The position numbers and the translations under genes were made by a program. From positions 496,001 to 560,000 of the forward strand of contig NZ_CP049253.1 in the NCBI RefSeq assembly GCF_011046975.1: a stretch of 64,000 bases of DNA. The letters run 5' to 3'. Below the pieces are notes generated by a model. That model was given only the letters and a program-made list of their open reading frames with translations. It searched no databases and was not told the origin of the DNA. Each line of letters begins with the position of its first letter. Positions within the stretch are counted from its first letter, which is position 1. The DNA is from Microbacterium amylolyticum (GTDB lineage: Bacteria; Actinomycetota; Actinomycetes; Actinomycetales; Microbacteriaceae). Positions 9,722 to 19,277 of this stretch are shown in pieces.

Positions 9722-10329
9722 GAACCCGGCGTCGTCGGCATCGAGAGAGGAATCAGATCACGCGGCGGCATCGGCGAGGCTCCGCGAACGACGACGATGG
9801 AACGGAACAGATCCTCGATCTGTTCCGCCTTTCCGGGATCGCTTGCTCCCGCTCCGCCGATCACTCCGCGCAGGAACCAGCGCGGGCCGTCAACGCCGAC
9901 GAAGCGAGCGATGCGCGTTCCCCCCTCAGCAGCAGAGGCAGGGACCTCGGCGAGCAGCTCCGGGCCAAACGGGCCGTTACGTTCCTCGACACGGCCCCCT
10001 TGCTGCGACACCTGCGAGCGAATTTGCTCGCGCGTCTCATGCCACAATCCCTCGGACCGCGGAGCGGCGAACGGCTGCACCTGCAGCGTGGAGTCGGCGT
10101 AGTCGAGACCGACGGCCACGATGCGCTTGGTCTTCTCCTCCACCTCAAGACGCAGGTTGAGACCTTCGCGCGGAAGGATCTTCACCCCGCCGAGATCGAT
10201 GTACGGGCGGACGGGATTCGCTTCCGCCTCGTCGAACGGCCCAGCAGTGGCGCGGTCGGATGGAGCCGACTTTTCCGTCTGCTGGACTGTGGCCTGCGTC
10301 TCCTGCAGATCTTCGTTGTCGTCAGTCAT
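9718..10329 (-). CDS. DUF3710 family protein
   Basis: Soluble 203-residue protein of an actinobacterial family without known function. An acidic, glutamine-rich N-terminus precedes the conserved core PYIDLGGVKILPREGLNLRLEVE and the FVGVDGPRWFLRGVI segment. It lies 20 nt downstream of dut and overlaps the DUF3159 gene by 4 nt, giving a likely dut-DUF3710-DUF3159 operon. This order is common in actinobacteria, but its meaning is unknown. Confidence 0.85.
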   Translation of the reverse strand: MTDDNEDLQETQATVQQTEKSAPSDRATAGPFDEAEANPVRPYIDLGGVKILPREGLNLRLEVEEKTKRIVAVGLDYADSTLQVQPFAAPRSEGLWHETREQIRSQVSQQGGRVEERNGPFGPELLAEVPASAAEGGTRIARFVGVDGPRWFLRGVIGGAGASDPGKAEQIEDLFRSIVVVRGASPMPPRDLIPLSMPTTPGS

Positions 10330-10349
10330 TTTCTTGTTCTCCGTCTCGA

Positions 10350-10781
10350 TCAGCTGCCGCTGGATCCGAATCCGCCCTCACCGCGGACGCTGTCAGGCAG
10401 CTCCGCGGTTGGCACGAAGTTCGCACGGGCGACGGGCATGATGATCAGCTGGGCGATGCGGTCGCCCTCCGCAATGTCGTAGGGCTCGCGAGCATCCGTG
10501 TTCAGCAACGCCACCTTGATCTCGCCCCGGTAGCCGGCATCGATCGTTCCTGGCGAGTTGACGATCGTAATTCCGTGCTTCACGGCGAGACCGCTACGCG
10601 GCACAACGAAGGCCGCTATGCCCTCTGGCAGGGCGATGCGAACGCCCGTTCCCACAAGGGCTCGCTCGCCCGGATCAAGGCGAACACTTTCAGCGGCAAC
10701 GAGGTCGGCACCGGCGTCACCCGGGTGCGCATAGACGGGCACCTGCGGTGCGACAATGGGGATGTCCACGGAATCGGTCAC
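10350..10781 (-). CDS. dut: dUTP diphosphatase
   Basis: Trimeric dUTPase (143 residues) hydrolysing dUTP to dUMP and pyrophosphate, which keeps uracil out of DNA and feeds thymidylate synthesis. The family motifs are all present in order: AHPGDAGADL (motif 1), PRSGLAVKHG (2), NSPGTIDAGYRGEIKV (3), GDRIAQLIIMPV (4) and the glycine-rich C-terminal arm GEGGFGSSGS (5). GTG 10781 is chosen because the protein then has family length and TACCCT sits 6 nt upstream, consistent with a leaderless mRNA. A longer frame upstream would run through the divergent DUF3093 gene. Confidence 0.95.
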   Translation of the reverse strand: MTDSVDIPIVAPQVPVYAHPGDAGADLVAAESVRLDPGERALVGTGVRIALPEGIAAFVVPRSGLAVKHGITIVNSPGTIDAGYRGEIKVALLNTDAREPYDIAEGDRIAQLIIMPVARANFVPTAELPDSVRGEGGFGSSGS

Positions 10782-10787
10782 ACAGCG

Positions 10788-10793
10788 AGGGTA
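10788..10793 (-). promoter_or_regulatory. -10 box for leaderless dut
   Basis: TACCCT on the minus strand, 6 nt before the dut GTG. On the plus strand the same bases form the GAGGG of the putative DUF3093 ribosome site, so the two divergent signals share one sequence. Confidence 0.5.
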
Positions 10794-10799
10794 GTTCAC

Positions 10800-11288
10800 A
10801 TCAACGACACCGAGAGCACAGGACGCCCTGTTCCTGTCGACGTTACGTACCGCGAGCGCCTCACACCGTCGCTCTGGATCCTCGCGGGGGCGACCATTAT
10901 TGGCCCCATGTTGGCGCTGGTGTTCGTTCAGCTCGACGGAGCAATCGCGCTCGGGATCGGCGCGGCAGCGTCGATTGCGCTCGTAGCCGCGCTGGTGATC
11001 AGCGCTCCGCGCGTGTCCGTCGAAGCCGGTGAGCTCAGAGCTGGTCGCGCACACATTGCTGTCGACGACCTCGGTGAGCCGCGCGCGCTCATGGGTGACG
11101 AAGCCCGGCACGCCCGCACCGCTGGTATCGATCACCGCGGTTGGTACCTGATACGCGGAGGGATCGCCGGGGCGGTCGTTGTTCCCAACACCGATCCCGA
11201 CGATCCCGTCACGTCGTGGACGATCTCGACCCGCACTCCTGACCGCCTTGCGGCCGCAATTTTGAGAGCGCAGTCGACGATCTCCTAG
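10800..11288 (+). CDS. DUF3093 family membrane protein (start uncertain)
   Basis: Actinobacterial DUF3093 protein of about 162 residues. The conserved entry YRERLTPSLWIL is followed by two hydrophobic helices (IIGPMLALVFVQL and IALVAALVIS) and a soluble beta-rich tail with GWYLIRGGIAGAVVV. No ATG, GTG or TTG occurs between the dut start region and the conserved domain. An ATC at 10800 lies 8 nt after GAGGG (10787-10791), ideal spacing, so I place the start there. The alternative is the in-frame GTG at 10725, which would run inside dut on the opposite strand. Function unknown. Confidence 0.7.
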   Translation: MNDTESTGRPVPVDVTYRERLTPSLWILAGATIIGPMLALVFVQLDGAIALGIGAAASIALVAALVISAPRVSVEAGELRAGRAHIAVDDLGEPRALMGDEARHARTAGIDHRGWYLIRGGIAGAVVVPNTDPDDPVTSWTISTRTPDRLAAAILRAQSTIS

Positions 11289-11301
11289 CTCTACACGCTC
11301 C

Positions 11302-11595
11302 TCAAACGGAGCAGTCCTTGCAGATGAGGTCGTTGCCATCAACGTGGTCAAGCTGCGAGCGGTGCTTCACGAGGAAGCAGCCCATGCACGTGAACTCATC
11401 CTGCTGAGGGGGAAGAACGACCACGTCGAGCTCGACGTTCGAGAGGTCGTTACCGCCGAGAATGATGTCGGGGTTGTCGGCATCCTCGTTCTCGTTCGCC
11501 GCTGCTCGAGTAGAACGCGCCGCCTTCAGGGCCTCGATGGACTCGTTTCCTTCGTCCTCGTTCTTATTGCGCGGTGCGTCGTAATCTGTTGCCAT
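11302..11595 (-). CDS. DUF4193 family small zinc-ribbon-like protein
   Basis: Acidic 97-residue protein of a conserved actinobacterial family. The N-terminal half is charged and low complexity; the C-terminal half carries CMGCFLVKHRSQL and CKDC, two cysteine pairs that could bind one zinc, with basic residues between. Function unknown; a nucleic-acid or RNA polymerase partner role would fit but is not shown. It converges on DUF3093 with a 13-nt gap and no visible hairpin. Confidence 0.85.
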   Translation of the reverse strand: MATDYDAPRNKNEDEGNESIEALKAARSTRAAANENEDADNPDIILGGNDLSNVELDVVVLPPQQDEFTCMGCFLVKHRSQLDHVDGNDLICKDCSV

Positions 11596-11923
11596 CGCCG
11601 GGCGTCACTTCTTTCGCAAGATTCTGGGTGGGTCGGGGTGCTCCGCGCGATCCGCTCAACTCTCGAGCGACTCGTGGGGTGGTGTGCGTCGTTCGCTCAC
11701 GGTCGATGGATCGGAAGCAGGATCCGTGCGCGGGGCGGCGACAGTCTGCACGACGTCGCCGCGTTTGGCAAGTTATTCGAAAAAGACCGGCGCGCCTGTG
11801 ACGGCGCTGAGCGTGCTAACTGATGAAACGCACGGCGCGCCCAGAGTGTTCCCGATTTCCCCCGGCGCGCGTGGCACCATGTGTCCCGGGCGCCCGTGGG
11901 GCGTTTGCCGGAGAGGAGGCGAG

Positions 11924-12895
11924 ATGGAAAACCTGACCATCGTGGGCACCGAGGGTCTGAAACTCGTCCTCGCCACGGACAAGGGACAGCGCTTCACCCT
12001 CGATATCGATGACATGCTGCGATCCGAGATGCGCAAGGCGCGGACGGAAGCAGCGCCGGGTCCTCGCGAAACAGGACCGGGGCCGCGCGAGATACAGGCG
12101 CAGATCCGCGCCGGTCTCAGCGCCGAACACGTCGCTGAGATTCTTCAGTGCAGCATCGATCGGGTTCGCCTTTTCGAAGGTCCGGTTCTCGCCGAGCGTG
12201 AGCACATCGTCGGCCGCGCTCTCGCGATGCCCGTTCTCACGGACGTTCAGATCGACCGCGATGAAATGCCAACCTTCGGAACCGCGATTCGGGAGAAGCT
12301 CACCGATCTCGCCGCGGTGGGAGAACGATGGACGAGCTGGAAGACCGACGAGGAGTGGGTCGTCAAGCTCACCTTCACGGCAAGCGGCGTCGAGCACGAT
12401 GCCAGATGGACGTTTGATCCTCGCCGGAGCGCGCTCGCCCCCGCGAATGACGATGCGGCACAGCTCTCGCGCCAGGGCAAAGTGCCTGATGGCCTCATCC
12501 CCCGTCTGCGCGCACTCGACTCCGATGGCTCAAAGGACGATTCCTCGTTCGACAAGAACGCGTTTCAGATCGACGAGCAACAACCGGAACCTCAGGAAGA
12601 GAAGCCGGTAGACACGGCCGACCTTCTCGAGGCGCTCCGGCGCCGGCGTGGGCAGCGCGAAGCACCATCGTCGCCATCCGAGAGCGATAGCGCTGTCGCC
12701 CCACGCCCGCTCGCGATAATCGGGTCATCCCCCGAGCGAGAAGAGCGAAGCGAACCGTCTGCGCCGGAGGACGGCACACCGGACGCGACGCCCGATGACC
12801 AGAACACGACGCCCGTCGAGCCCTCGCGCCGCCGTGGCCGCCCTGCAATGCCGTCGTGGGACGAGATTGTCTTCGGGGCTCGCAGCGACGACTGA
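11924..12895 (+). CDS. sepH: Septation protein SepH (DUF3071)
   Basis: Cell-division regulator of 323 residues. In Streptomyces, SepH binds FtsZ and stimulates its assembly. The conserved DUF3071 domain (about residues 1-200) starts LTIVGTEGLKLVLATDKGQRFTL in outline, includes a helix-turn-helix-like segment IQAQIRAGLSAEHVAEIL, and ends with VKLTFTASG and ARWTFDPR. The C-terminal third is acidic and disordered, finishing with a basic RRRGRPAMPSWDEIVFG tail. ATG 11924 is chosen because GAGAGGAGG lies just upstream. Its stop TGA abuts the stop of the convergent gene within TGATCA. Confidence 0.9.
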   Translation: MENLTIVGTEGLKLVLATDKGQRFTLDIDDMLRSEMRKARTEAAPGPRETGPGPREIQAQIRAGLSAEHVAEILQCSIDRVRLFEGPVLAEREHIVGRALAMPVLTDVQIDRDEMPTFGTAIREKLTDLAAVGERWTSWKTDEEWVVKLTFTASGVEHDARWTFDPRRSALAPANDDAAQLSRQGKVPDGLIPRLRALDSDGSKDDSSFDKNAFQIDEQQPEPQEEKPVDTADLLEALRRRRGQREAPSSPSESDSAVAPRPLAIIGSSPEREERSEPSAPEDGTPDATPDDQNTTPVEPSRRRGRPAMPSWDEIVFGARSDD

Positions 12896-14023
12896 TCAGG
12901 CGTAGGCGCCGAGGCGAATGAGGGGAACGATCGTTTCCTCTGGCGTTGTCGAGCCGTGCTGTCCGATCATCAGCTGGGCACGCTTCTCCTCCAGACGGTC
13001 GTCGTAGAACGCCCACAGTCCACGTGCAGCAACGAGAACATCTCCGATGCGCCCGCGCACATGGTCGGCAACGTCTCCGAAGAGACCGGCGGCAATCGCT
13101 TCGTCTCGCGTGGACACCTCTGCCGTTCCCTCGGAGAGCTCACGCCACGAGTCCGCAACCTGCCGCGGGTCGATGCCGGGTTCGACGTACAGGTGAAGCA
13201 TGCGCGGCTCGCCTCCGATATGCCGAACACCCCCCAACCGTGGATCGCTGTCTTGCAGAAGAACGTGCCGGGTCCGGGGAACGTCGATCATGCCGTGGTC
13301 CGATGTGACGACCGCGCCCACTCTGTTCGACAGCTTCCCGGCAGCGTGCAGCGCTCCGTCGATCGACTCGAGCGTGCTGCGCCAGCGATCCGAATCGACA
13401 CCATACTTGTGCCCGGTCTGGTCGAGTTCAGGAAGGTAGCAGTAGACGAATACGCCATCACTCTGCTCAGCAAGAGCGATGGCGACACGCACGCGTTGTG
13501 CGAGATCGTCCTCCGCAACGTACTCAGCGCCGCGCATGAGCGCGCGTGTCAGCCCCGTTGATCGATACTTCGACATTCCGACGGCGTACGGCGTCAGGCC
13601 ACGTCGCACCGCCTGCTCGAAGATCGTCGCCGAGCGCTGCCACGTGTCCGGGTCTAGTCCGTCTTTTTCGTAGCCGTCGAGCTGATTCACGAGCAGATCT
13701 TGCTCCGGGTCCCGCACCCGATACCCGACGAGTCCATGCTGTCCCGGCCAGGCGCCGGTAAGAATCGTCGACAGCGCCGCAGCCGTCGTCGACGGGAAAA
13801 CGGTGCGCGCCACCTGTTTCTTCCCTCCGGCCTGCGACAGGAATCGGGCATGACCACGGTGGCTACGCAACTGAATCGCGCCCAGGCCATCAACCACGAA
13901 CATGATCGCCGAGCGAGCGGCGGGAAACCAGGCGGACTCCCCCGTTGTCGACAGGAGCATCTCAGACGCCACTCCGGCGAGATTTCGGGCCTCGGCAGGT
14001 GCCGCCGGTAGGATATTTTGCAT
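12896..14023 (-). CDS. Alkaline phosphatase superfamily / nucleotide pyrophosphatase-phosphodiesterase
   Basis: Protein of 375 residues of the type I phosphodiesterase group in the alkaline phosphatase superfamily. Metal and nucleophile motifs are visible: [11 protein letters not shown] (first Asp), [15 protein letters not shown] with the nucleophilic Thr, [13 protein letters not shown], and [14 protein letters not shown]. No signal peptide is evident, so it is probably cytoplasmic; the substrate is unknown. ATG 14023 starts directly at the conserved domain; the frame continues upstream but without homology. It is divergent from parC and convergent with sepH. Confidence 0.85.
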   Translation of the reverse strand: MQNILPAAPAEARNLAGVASEMLLSTTGESAWFPAARSAIMFVVDGLGAIQLRSHRGHARFLSQAGGKKQVARTVFPSTTAAALSTILTGAWPGQHGLVGYRVRDPEQDLLVNQLDGYEKDGLDPDTWQRSATIFEQAVRRGLTPYAVGMSKYRSTGLTRALMRGAEYVAEDDLAQRVRVAIALAEQSDGVFVYCYLPELDQTGHKYGVDSDRWRSTLESIDGALHAAGKLSNRVGAVVTSDHGMIDVPRTRHVLLQDSDPRLGGVRHIGGEPRMLHLYVEPGIDPRQVADSWRELSEGTAEVSTRDEAIAAGLFGDVADHVRGRIGDVLVAARGLWAFYDDRLEEKRAQLMIGQHGSTTPEETIVPLIRLGAYA

Positions 14024-14131
14024 CCGGAACAGTCTCGCACAGCACCCGTAACGGCGCCCCAGGGCACCTCCGCGAGACGTCCGCCGCCCGTCGCATTCGC
14101 CGGGCGTCCCCCACCCCGTCAGAGAGGGCAC

Positions 14132-16576
14132 ATGGCGCGCAAGCAGGAAGCCACGGCACCGGTCGAGGAACGCATCGAGGACGTCCCGCTCGAAACTGAG
14201 ATGCAGGGCTCGTACCTCGAGTATGCGTACTCCGTGATTTACTCGCGCGCGCTCCCCGACGCACGAGATGGTCTGAAGCCGGTGCAGCGCCGCATCCTCT
14301 ACCAGATGGCCGAAATGGGCCTGCGGCCGGAAAAGGGCCATGTCAAAAGCGCCCGTGTCGTCGGCGAGGTGATGGGTAAGCTCCACCCCCACGGCGACAG
14401 CGCGATCTACGACGCCCTGGTCCGCCTCGCACAAGACTTCGCTCTGCGCGTCCCTCTCGTCGATGGGCATGGCAACTTCGGTTCGCTCGACGATGGGCCG
14501 GCCGCCGCCCGGTACACCGAGGCGCGCCTAGATCGCGCGGCGATGACGATGACGGAGAACCTCGACGAAGACGTCGTTGATTTCATCCCGAACTACGACG
14601 GCCAGTTCACGCAGCCGGCCGTCTTGCCGTCTGCGTATCCGAATCTCCTCGTCAACGGCGCCGCGGGCATCGCTGTCGGCATGGCAACGAACATGGCGCC
14701 CCACAATCTCATCGAGGTTGTGGCGGCGGCCACGCACCTGCTGGAAAACCCCGACGCGACAACAGAAGACCTCATGGAGTTCGTTCCAGGGCCGGACTTC
14801 CCTTCTGGCGGTGTCATCATGGGCCTCGACGGCGTGCGCGACGCGTATGAGACGGGTCGTGGCTCGGTCAAGGTGCGCGCAAAGGCGCAGATCGAGCAAA
14901 TCGGGCCGCGCCGCACCGGCATCATCATCACCGAGTTGCCCTACATGGTGGGCCCGGAACGTGTGATCGAGAAGCTCAAAGACGCTGTGCAGTCGAAGAA
15001 GCTCCAGGGCATCAGCGACGTGAACGATCTAACGGATCGTAAGCACGGGCTGCGCCTGGTCATCGGCGTCAAAACGGGTTTCGACCCCGAGGCTGTTCTT
15101 GAGCGGCTCTACCGGCTGACGCCCCTCGAAGACTCGTTCGGCTTCAACAACGTCGCGCTCGTCGATGGTCAGCCGTCGACACTCGGCCTCAAGGACCTTC
15201 TCGCTGTTTATGTCAATCACCGCGTTGAGGTTGTCACCCGCCGCTCGACGTACCGTCTGAACAAACGGCGGGATCGGCTCCACCTCGTCCGCGGGCTTCT
15301 GACGGCGATCCTCGACATCGACGAGGTGATCCAGGTCATCCGCACCTCTGAGACGAGCGAGGAGGCTCGATCGCGCCTGTGCCAGGTGTTCGACCTCGAT
15401 GAGACGCAGGCCGAGTACATTCTGGAACTCCGGCTGCGACGCCTCACCAAGTTCTCGCGGATCGAGCTCGAGAAAGAACAGGCCGAGCTCCTCGCCGAGA
15501 TCGCGGCTCTCGAGGAGCTGCTGGGCTCGGATGTCCTCATCCGCGCCCAGGTCGCGGCGGAACTCCAGGCCGTCTCTGATGAGCTCGGAACGCCGCGGCG
15601 CACCGTGCTCATGAACGCGAAGCCGCAACCGAAGCGGTCGGCAAAGACGGGCGACGCCGATTTGCAGATTGCCGACGGACCCACCCTCGTTGCCCTGTCG
15701 ACGACCGGCCGCGCCGTGCGCATCGAAACGAGCGAGGGGCAGCTGGTCGTGCCACCTGCGCGCCGGAGCAAACACGATGCCATTCTGCAGACCGTGGCGG
15801 GAACCATTCGCGGCGAGCTCGGTGCTCTCACGAGCAAGGGCCGGGTGATTCGCTTCCATCCGATTGATCTGCCCTCTGTTCCGTCATCGTCTATTTCGCT
15901 GAGCGCCGGCGTCAAGCTCCGCGACTACATCGGCCTCGTGGACAAATCAGAAGACGTCATCGGACTGCTGGCCTTCTCAAGCGACGTTCCCGTCGCCCTG
16001 GGGACATCGCAGGGCATCGTGAAGCGCATTGTCCCGTCGGCGCTTCCCGCAAACAAGACTGATCTTGAGGTCTTCGCTCTGAAAAAGGGCGACAGGGTCG
16101 TCGGTGCTGCCACCGCTCCTGACGAAACAGACCTCGTGTTCATCACATCGGATGCGCGTCTGTTGCGGTTCTCTGCAGATTCCGTGCGGCCGCAGGGCCC
16201 AACGGCTGGCGGAATGGCCGGCATCAAGTTGTCCGCGGGCGGATCGGCACTGTTCTTCGGCTCCGTTGTCGGTGACGGGAACGTCGTTGTGACGATCTCC
16301 TCGGGCGGAGAAACACTGTTGGGCACCGAACCCGGCCGGGCGAAGGTGAGCGACTTCGGAGAATTTCCCGCCAAGGGTCGCGCAACGGGTGGCGTGCGCA
16401 CCCACGCGTTCCTGAAGGGCGAGGATCGCCTGCAACTCGCATACGCCGGACCGGATCCCGCCTACGCGCTCGGCGCGCAGGGATCGGTGCGCAAGCTCCC
16501 GATGACGCTATCGAAGCGCGATGGTTCCGGTCAGGTTCTCGAGGCAGAGATCACCACGATCGGACGCTCGCTCTAA
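14132..16576 (+). CDS. parC: DNA topoisomerase IV subunit A
   Basis: Type IIA topoisomerase A subunit of 814 residues: the DNA-cleaving half of the decatenase that unlinks daughter chromosomes. The quinolone-region motif [19 protein letters not shown] is intact, the catalytic tyrosine is Tyr128 in RYTEARL, and the [17 protein letters not shown] and coiled-coil ([18 protein letters not shown]) segments follow. The C-terminal beta-pinwheel blades begin near residue 510. ATG 14132 has AGAGAGGG 4 nt upstream. The partner parE is convergent. A gyrA assignment is less likely because actinobacterial gyrA sits with gyrB near dnaA. Confidence 0.92.
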   Translation: MARKQEATAPVEERIEDVPLETEMQGSYLEYAYSVIYSRALPDARDGLKPVQRRILYQMAEMGLRPEKGHVKSARVVGEVMGKLHPHGDSAIYDALVRLAQDFALRVPLVDGHGNFGSLDDGPAAARYTEARLDRAAMTMTENLDEDVVDFIPNYDGQFTQPAVLPSAYPNLLVNGAAGIAVGMATNMAPHNLIEVVAAATHLLENPDATTEDLMEFVPGPDFPSGGVIMGLDGVRDAYETGRGSVKVRAKAQIEQIGPRRTGIIITELPYMVGPERVIEKLKDAVQSKKLQGISDVNDLTDRKHGLRLVIGVKTGFDPEAVLERLYRLTPLEDSFGFNNVALVDGQPSTLGLKDLLAVYVNHRVEVVTRRSTYRLNKRRDRLHLVRGLLTAILDIDEVIQVIRTSETSEEARSRLCQVFDLDETQAEYILELRLRRLTKFSRIELEKEQAELLAEIAALEELLGSDVLIRAQVAAELQAVSDELGTPRRTVLMNAKPQPKRSAKTGDADLQIADGPTLVALSTTGRAVRIETSEGQLVVPPARRSKHDAILQTVAGTIRGELGALTSKGRVIRFHPIDLPSVPSSSISLSAGVKLRDYIGLVDKSEDVIGLLAFSSDVPVALGTSQGIVKRIVPSALPANKTDLEVFALKKGDRVVGAATAPDETDLVFITSDARLLRFSADSVRPQGPTAGGMAGIKLSAGGSALFFGSVVGDGNVVVTISSGGETLLGTEPGRAKVSDFGEFPAKGRATGGVRTHAFLKGEDRLQLAYAGPDPAYALGAQGSVRKLPMTLSKRDGSGQVLEAEITTIGRSL

Positions 16577-16610
16577 CTCGGACCCCGGCGCGTGGCGTCG
16601 GCGTCCGAGT
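16576..16610. terminator. Hairpin between convergent parC and parE
   Basis: ACTCGGAC (16576-16583) pairs with GTCCGAGT (16603-16610), directly after the parC stop; the loop is GC-rich and may extend the stem. There is no strong T tract. The remaining bases to 16732 hold nothing else I can name. Confidence 0.5.
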
Positions 16611-16732
16611 TCGTACGTCGTTTAGCCGCACCGCTACCGTGCTGACAACGAGGTGTGCGGACCCAGACGCGCCGTTGTTCCGTGCTCGGCATCAGCGCCA
16701 ATTGCGGTCAACAGCGGCCTGGCCGCATTCGC

Positions 16733-18826
16733 TTAGGCGTCGATGGCGTCCTTATCGAGGTTGGCTGCTCCCGCGACGATGAACTCGCGACGAGGAGCCA
16801 CCTCCGACCCCATCAGCATCTCGAAGACATGACCTGCCGCCTCAGCGTCGGCCATGCGGACGCGGCGAAGAAGCCGCCCGTCTCGGCTCATCGTCGTGTC
16901 TGCGAGCTGGTCGGCATCCATTTCGCCCAGGCCCTTGTAGCGCTGGATGGGTTCCTGCCACTTCTTGTTCTGACGCCGAAGCTTTGCAAGCAGCTGATTG
17001 AGCTCACGGTCGCTGTACGTGTAGAGCGTCTCGTTGGGCTTAGAACCGGGGTTCTGCACGATCACGCGATGAAGCGGGGGAACCGCCGCGTACACGCGTC
17101 CGTGTTCGATCAGCGGACGCATGTACCGGTAGAACAGCGTCAGCAGCAGGGTCCGAATGTGCGCGCCATCGACATCGGCGTCGCTCAGGACAATGATCTT
17201 TCCGTAGCGAGCGGCATCGATGTCAAAGGTGCGACCGGAGCCGGCACCGACGACCTGGATCAGCGCCGCGCACTCGGCGTTGGAGAGCATGTCTCCGATC
17301 GACGCCTTCTGCGTGTTAAGGATCTTTCCTCGAATCGGGAAGAGCGCCTGATACTCGCTGTCCCGTGCCTTGCGCGCCGTGCCCAAGGCCGAGTCACCCT
17401 CAACGATGAACAGCTCCGAGTTGGAAATGTCATGGGCGCGGCAATCGACGAGCTTGGCCGGTAGCGATGACGTCTCGAGGGCGTTCTTCCGGCGCTGGGT
17501 CTCCTTGTGCTGCCGCGCAGACAAGCGAGCCTTCATCTCGCTGACGACCTTGTCGAGCAGCATCGAGACCTGGTTCTTATCGTCGCGCTTGGTCGACGTG
17601 AAGCGCTCCTTCAGCCCCTCACGGACAACCTTGGCCACGATGGCGCGAACTGCCGGGGTGCCCAGGACCTCCTTGGTCTGTCCCTCAAACTGCGGCTCCG
17701 GCACCTCGACCGTCAAAACGGCCGTCATGCCGGCGAGAACATCGTCCTTCTCCAGCTTGTCGTTTCCCACCTTCAGGCGGCGGGCGTTCTTCTCGACCTC
17801 GGCACGCAACTGCTTTGTCAGCTCCTGTTCGAAGCCCTGCTGGTGCGTTCCGCCCTTCGGCGTCGAGATGATGTTCACAAACGACCGCGTGATCGAGTCG
17901 TAGCCCGTCCCCCACCGCAATGCGATGTCGACGCGGCACTCGCGCTGGACTTCCGTGGACTGCATGGAGCCGTCCGGCTGCAGCGTGGGAACGGTCTCTG
18001 CGAACGTTCCCGTGCCCTGTAGGCGCCAGGTATCGGTGACGGGAGCATCGGTGGCGAGGAAGTTCGCGAACTCGCTAATGCCGCCATCGAACCGATAGCT
18101 CGTCTCACGAAGACCAACATCCGGGTCGTCGATTCCGCGCTCATCGCGGAGCACGATTTCCAGGCCGGGAACAAGGAAGGCTGTCTGCCGAGCGCGTGTG
18201 ACGAGATCGTCGTACTGGAACGCCGCCTCTGGCGTAAAAATCTGACGGTCGGCCCAGTACCGAACCCGGGTGCCCGTCACCCCCTTGCGCGTTTTCCCGA
18301 TAACGCGCAGTTCACTTCCGGAGATAAAGGGGGAAAAAACGGCGTCTGGCCGCTTTTCTCCCTGATCGGCAAAGTTGCCCGGTTCGCCGCGACGGAACGA
18401 CATCGCATAGGTTTTGCCACCGCGGTCGACCTCGACATCGAGGCGCTCGCTCAGCGCATTGACAACCGATGCGCCAACGCCGTGAAGACCGCCCGATGCG
18501 GCGTAGGAGCCACCGCCGAACTTTCCTCCGGCGTGCAGCTTCGTGTAGACAACTTCGACGCCTGTGAGACCTGTGCGCGGCTCCACATCCACGGGCACAC
18601 CGCGGCCATCGTCGCGTACTTCGACGCTTCCGTCGGCACGGAGAATCACCGCGATGCGCTCACCGTGGCCGGCCACCGCTTCGTCAACGGAGTTGTCAAT
18701 GATCTCCCACAGGCAGTGCATGAGGCCGGGAGATCCGTTGGACCCGATGTACATCCCCGGACGTTTGCGAACGGCCTCGAGACCCTCGAGAACCTGCAGG
18801 TGATGGGCGGAGTACTCAGTTGTCAC
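16733..18826 (-). CDS. parE: DNA topoisomerase IV subunit B
   Basis: ATPase subunit (697 residues) partnering ParC. The GHKL ATP-binding domain shows EIIDNSVDEAVAGHG, VRDDGRGVPVD and GGKFGGGSYAASGGLHGVGASVVNALS; the transducer and the TOPRIM domain follow, with IVEGDSALGTARKARD and the metal motif SDADVDGAHIRTLLL. The extreme C-terminus has the QRYKGLGEMD motif. GTG 18826 gives family length and starts just before YSAHHLQVLEGLEAVRKRPG; TAGGAT lies 8 nt upstream. A longer frame exists without homology. Confidence 0.93.
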   Translation of the reverse strand: MTTEYSAHHLQVLEGLEAVRKRPGMYIGSNGSPGLMHCLWEIIDNSVDEAVAGHGERIAVILRADGSVEVRDDGRGVPVDVEPRTGLTGVEVVYTKLHAGGKFGGGSYAASGGLHGVGASVVNALSERLDVEVDRGGKTYAMSFRRGEPGNFADQGEKRPDAVFSPFISGSELRVIGKTRKGVTGTRVRYWADRQIFTPEAAFQYDDLVTRARQTAFLVPGLEIVLRDERGIDDPDVGLRETSYRFDGGISEFANFLATDAPVTDTWRLQGTGTFAETVPTLQPDGSMQSTEVQRECRVDIALRWGTGYDSITRSFVNIISTPKGGTHQQGFEQELTKQLRAEVEKNARRLKVGNDKLEKDDVLAGMTAVLTVEVPEPQFEGQTKEVLGTPAVRAIVAKVVREGLKERFTSTKRDDKNQVSMLLDKVVSEMKARLSARQHKETQRRKNALETSSLPAKLVDCRAHDISNSELFIVEGDSALGTARKARDSEYQALFPIRGKILNTQKASIGDMLSNAECAALIQVVGAGSGRTFDIDAARYGKIIVLSDADVDGAHIRTLLLTLFYRYMRPLIEHGRVYAAVPPLHRVIVQNPGSKPNETLYTYSDRELNQLLAKLRRQNKKWQEPIQRYKGLGEMDADQLADTTMSRDGRLLRRVRMADAEAAGHVFEMLMGSEVAPRREFIVAGAANLDKDAIDA

Positions 18827-18834
18827 AGTATTCG

Positions 18835-18840
18835 ATCCTA
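18835..18840 (-). promoter_or_regulatory. Possible -10 box of parE
   Basis: TAGGAT on the minus strand, 8 nt upstream of the parE GTG. It may serve as a -10 for a near-leaderless mRNA, or AGGAT may act as a weak ribosome site. Confidence 0.35.
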
Positions 18841-19005
18841 TCTTCGATTGCCGTGAGCGCTTCGGAGACACTCCCTCACAGCACCGGTGGTACGCCCTGG
18901 GCGAAACAGGGCGAGATCTCGGGCCCTCCCCAGCGCTACCCGTGGTTGTATTGACCGCAAGCGAATTCCGCTGACAGGTGATCTCGACACGAGGGAGGCA
19001 GCACG

Positions 19006-19221
19006 ATGACTGCAACGACGACGGCAGAGGCACCGGTCGAACATCGACTCTCAGCCCTGGACCGATGCGATGCGTGCGGCGCCCAGGCGTACATCGAAGC
19101 GGTCGTGGGAGGTAGTGCTCTGCTCTACTGCGCACACCACGGTCGCAAGTTCGAAGAAAAGCTACGCGCGGTTGCCGACAGCTGGCACGACGAAACAGGC
19201 AAGCTCGCCGCCGACGCGTAA
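19006..19221 (+). CDS. DUF7455-type small zinc-ribbon protein
   Basis: Protein of 71 residues with CDACGAQAYIEAV and LYCAHHGRKF, a Cys-x2-Cys plus Cys-x2-His pattern that could hold a zinc ion, and a short acidic tail. The family is widespread and conserved in actinobacteria, often close to the principal sigma factor and parE as here. Function unknown. GAGGGAGG lies about 7 nt upstream of the ATG. It is followed by a strong intrinsic terminator. Confidence 0.85.
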   Translation: MTATTTAEAPVEHRLSALDRCDACGAQAYIEAVVGGSALLYCAHHGRKFEEKLRAVADSWHDETGKLAADA

Positions 19222-19237
19222 CGCCCCATCCGATTTC

Positions 19238-19277
19238 ACGGCGCTCCTCCTGCTCGCAGGAGGAGCGCCGTTGTTTT
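19238..19277 (+). terminator. Intrinsic terminator after the DUF7455 gene
   Basis: A 15-bp perfect stem (19238-19252 with 19257-19271) with a CTCG loop is followed on the plus strand by TTGTTTTT. The T tract runs into the stop codon of the convergent racemase gene. Confidence 0.88.
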
